A stretch of 64,000 bases of DNA from Prochilodus magdalenae. Its lineage: Eukaryota; Chordata; Actinopteri; Characiformes; Prochilodontidae. Shown here piece by piece: positions 62,001 to 64,000 of this stretch. The translations under genes and the position numbers were made by a program. Every line of letters begins with the position of its first letter. Position 1 is the first letter of the stretch. The stretch is taken from contig JAMWET010003070.1 in NCBI GenBank assembly GCA_024036415.1, forward strand, positions 279,501 to 343,500, read 5' to 3'. The notes beneath the pieces are model-generated. The model saw nothing but the letters and a program-made list of their open reading frames with translations, was not told the DNA's origin and ran no database searches.

Positions 62001-62065
62001 CGTCAGGTGCTGTAGTCACTCTCTGTCAGTCACAGCAGACAGTAGAAATGAATGTCAGAGTCAGA
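59001..62065. other. No recognised gene; possible conserved blocks
   Basis: Non-repetitive GC-balanced blocks at 59040-59240 (GGAAAGGCGCCATAATGCC), 60030-60260 and 61855-61970 (TTTGCATGTTAATAAGTG) stand out and might be regulatory, by pattern only. Overlapping ~65-94-codon frames at 59903-60439 on both strands have no recognised domain. Confidence 0.3.
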
Positions 62066-62388
62066 TACACATATTTCTGTTCAGAAGTTTGGAATCACTA
62101 TTGATGATATATATTATGTAGCTGAATTTTTTAAAGCCATTGCATTTGGTGCATCCAGAGCACCACTTATTTGGCTCATTGTAAGATAAGTTAATTTCAG
62201 TAAATTAAAATTTTAATTAAATATCAGAAAAATATCATACTTCAATTAGTTCTGCATAGAGCATATGTGTTAACTTTGGTGAATCAATATAACGTGCACT
62301 TTGCACATGGTCTTTTTCGTGTCTATTTGTGCAAGTTTGTTTTTATATAATTAAAATCAGTGATTCCAAACCTTTGATCAGTAGTGTA
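62066..62388. mobile_element. Tc1/mariner-type MITE (323 bp)
   Basis: The left end TACACATATTTCTGTTCAGA with AGTTTGGAATCACT and the right end AGTGATTCCAAACCTTTG with ATCAGTAGTGTA are inverted repeats (23-bp core at 62077-62099 and 62359-62381, 20 of 23 matching); the left end has a ~4-bp insertion. TA at both ends fits Tc1/mariner insertion. The AT-rich interior has no coding capacity. Confidence 0.82.
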
Positions 62389-63337
62389 CATATGGACACT
62401 GACTTTTTTCTCTTCATCTCTCACGGCACTAGATAGCACTGACCCATATACCCTGAAAGAGCCCCTATAACCCCACCAGAGACAAGCCTCAATCCTCCCA
62501 CCTGCGCACTTGGCGCCTCTGGGCCCGGAGTTAACCCCTCGCCCCTCACCCCCTTGTCCTCTCTCTGGACCCCGGAAGGATAGCTTGGATGAGAGAGAGA
62601 AGGGCAGACAGAGAGAGAGAGAGTCGATGGGTCAGACTAACAGCCTGTCCCACAGGAGCTGCCAGCAGACACTGGTCTAATTAGGCTACAGCCCCACTGC
62701 AGTCCCAGACAGACAACTGCAATTTACACACTCTCTAAATGCATGTATGTGAATAAGTTTGTGTGCACACTTACAAACGTATGCATCAAAGGCTTACCTA
62801 AATATCTAAATGATTCCATGTATTCATACATACATGTTAGCATAATACCGCTGTGTGTCTGTCTACACTAGTTAAACTTCCACATCTCAATGTTATCTCT
62901 GACCTCTAAATGCAGCAGGCGAATGTCTCTTGATAAGATGTCCCAAGTAGTGATTGTTCACCTTGCTGTTGTCCTTTACACTTGTACACATGCAAAGTCC
63001 GATGGCATTGCATTCTGCATTCTAGGTCACATTATTTGTCATCGCTGTCATGAGAAAAACACATAACTCACTTTTAGGGTAATTTGAAAACACCAAACCC
63101 CTTTAAGTTCTAGGATGAATGATGATAAGCAAATTTCATGCTTATTTTTATATTGTAATACACTAGATATTTTAAAAAATGTTTGTTCAACAAGTGAATC
63201 CCAGTTTGCCCGATTAACAGGTGTTTAGAGATGAGATTCATCATCACTCCACATGACAGACTCTCCCTGAATGACTGCGAAGAAATTAGGGTAGAATTCA
63301 ACTTTTTGAATTTATTCAGTTGTGGAAAAATGTTTGC
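62389..63337. other. Intron end upstream of the terminal exon; no recognised gene
   Basis: 62460-62720 is GC-richer and non-repetitive and includes a short (GA)n at 62607-62623 and GTCTAATTAGGCTACAGCC; it might be regulatory. The remainder is ordinary intron sequence up to the acceptor. Confidence 0.35.
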
Positions 63338-63366
63338 ATTTAATTCTCTGTATGTACCTTACACAG
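63338..63366 (+). promoter_or_regulatory. 3' splice site (acceptor) of the terminal exon
   Basis: A moderately pyrimidine-rich stretch (TTTAATTCTCTG, then TACCTTACACAG) ends in CAG at 63364-63366. Lysine-rich coding sequence with strong compositional bias begins immediately after it. This is the best exon-intron boundary in the window; the matching donor lies outside or was not identified. Confidence 0.65.
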
Positions 63367-63653
63367 AATCATCCAAGGAGAAGAAAGAGAAGGATTTGGC
63401 GAAAGACGGCAAAAAAGACTTAAAAGAGCCGCCCAAGGAAAAAGAGTCAAAGAAAGACACAACCAAGGACTCCAAAGAGTCTTCCAAAGAGTCTTCGAAG
63501 GAATCGTCCAAAGAGTCCAAGAAAGAGAGGAAAGAGTCAAGAAAGGAAAAAGAGGTTGCAGCGGAGCCAGGAAAAGACAAAACGAAGGTGTCCAAAAAGC
63601 CTTCGCTCAAGGTCAAAGAGAAGAAGAAAGAGTCGGAGGCAGGGGACGGCTGA
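63367..63653 (+). CDS. 3'-terminal coding exon of an unidentified Lys/Glu/Ser-rich protein
   Basis: The exon encodes about 95 C-terminal residues ending at a TGA stop at 63651-63653. The exon starts after a TACCTTACACAG acceptor; its first two bases complete a split codon (phase-1 intron), after which it reads SSKEKKEKDLAKDG. The protein is extremely rich in Lys, Glu, Ser and Asp, has four consecutive KESS/KESK-type repeats near the middle (KESSKESSKESSKESK), a basic cluster KKERKESRKEKE that could act as a nuclear localisation signal, and ends KKKESEAGDG. No globular domain, signal peptide or membrane segment is visible, so a disordered cytoplasmic or nuclear tail is likely. The reading frame also stays open for 45 codons upstream of the acceptor, but that part has normal AT-rich intron composition and no K/E/S bias. 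I do not recognise the gene. An alternative last exon of a multi-isoform gene is possible. Confidence 0.75.
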
Positions 63654-64000
63654 CCAAATGCCAGACAAAGACACATATACACCCTTTAGTGATTTGGTGG
63701 CTTTTTACATTTCCTGCCCTGATATTTTATCTAGGCAGCTTATTTGTGCATGTGTGTGTTTGTATTCTAGTGTATAAGTTGTATGTAGATGTTAGCTATT
63801 CAATCCTAAAGCGAAAATGGTGCCAGAAAAGAGTTTTTAGAGTGATTCTATAGAATGGTTGATAACCAAACAGCAGTTGAATACCACTGCCATAGAGGAA
63901 CCACTTTCGGTTCCCTCCATATACATCACTACATAACGTAAATGAACTAAAACTAAATGTTGTTCATTCAAGCCAGGAACCATTTAGGTTTCATTTATTA
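63654..64000 (+). other. Beginning of the 3' UTR
   Basis: Sequence after the TGA stop returns to ordinary AT-rich noncoding composition. No AATAAA or ATTAAA polyadenylation signal is visible before the window ends, so the transcript probably continues beyond 64000. Confidence 0.5.

Larger units (their letters stand above)
1..63366 (+). other. Probable very long intron (or intergenic DNA plus intron) upstream of the terminal exon
   Basis: The only supported coding exon is the last one in the window. Across the preceding 63 kb I found no other open frame with coding-like composition flanked by both acceptor and donor sites. The open frames present are short, or arise from polypyrimidine, microsatellite or transposon DNA. 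A donor site and the preceding exon are not in view, so how far back the intron reaches is inferred. Confidence 0.45.

Noticed and set aside
63340..63682. Minus-strand Ser/Phe-rich frames opposite the terminal exon
   Set aside because: They are antisense shadows of the lysine/glutamate-rich coding sequence.

Overview
This window looks like the inside of a very large, gene-poor vertebrate intron. Its repeat content points to a teleost fish, probably an otophysan (characiform or siluriform type). It holds Tc1/mariner-like relics and internally deleted Tc1 copies, a long palindromic MITE of a type common in such fish, a V-SINE-like element with a tRNA-derived head, an L2-clade LINE 3' end with a (TAA)n tail, a Ty3/gypsy reverse-transcriptase relic, and a very high density of (TA)n, (GT)n, (GA)n and (CT)n tracts. 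The taxonomic call is inferred from repeat style, not from a gene.

Only one protein-coding exon is well supported. It is a 3'-terminal exon at 63367-63653 on the + strand, encoding the last ~95 residues of a very Lys/Glu/Ser-rich, low-complexity tail. It is preceded by a plausible 3' splice site and followed by the start of a 3' UTR. I could not assign the gene. Everything upstream is most simply intron of that gene, or intergenic plus intron; no second convincing exon was found. No tRNA, rRNA, CRISPR array or bacterial signal was seen.

Layout: 1-2.4 kb, an internally deleted Tc1 element and a copy of an unclassified dispersed repeat (called R3 here); 2.4-5.6 kb, three long polypyrimidine blocks, one with a 237-bp tandem duplication; 5.6-17.8 kb, mostly unique sequence with transposon relics, two more R3 copies and copies of a 254-bp MITE (family A); 17.8-25.3 kb, (TA)n tracts, an L2 LINE 3' end and a full-length family A MITE; 26.4-28.4 kb, an ~850-bp MITE with a retroelement tail inside it, then a degenerate ~32-bp minisatellite; 29.4-30.1 kb, Ty3/gypsy and Tc1 relics; 32-37.5 kb, (GA)n, a second full-length family A MITE, the palindromic MITE, the SINE, a ~200-bp direct duplication and (CT)n; 39.5 kb, a small 43-bp minisatellite; 43.7-47.3 kb, (GT)n(GA)n, a ~1.65-kb array of a 68-bp G-rich unit carrying TTAGGG, a Tc1 relic, a long-TIR MITE and half a palindromic MITE; 48 kb, the ~32-bp minisatellite again in opposite orientation; 48.4-62 kb, mostly unique sequence with possible conserved noncoding blocks; 62.07-62.39 kb, a 323-bp Tc1-type MITE; then the terminal exon.

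No new multi-gene system is visible. The most interesting material is repeat biology: the G-rich 68-bp array, the inverted pair of related minisatellites 20 kb apart, several MITE families defined directly by their inverted repeats, and more than 2 kb of strand-biased polypyrimidine DNA.
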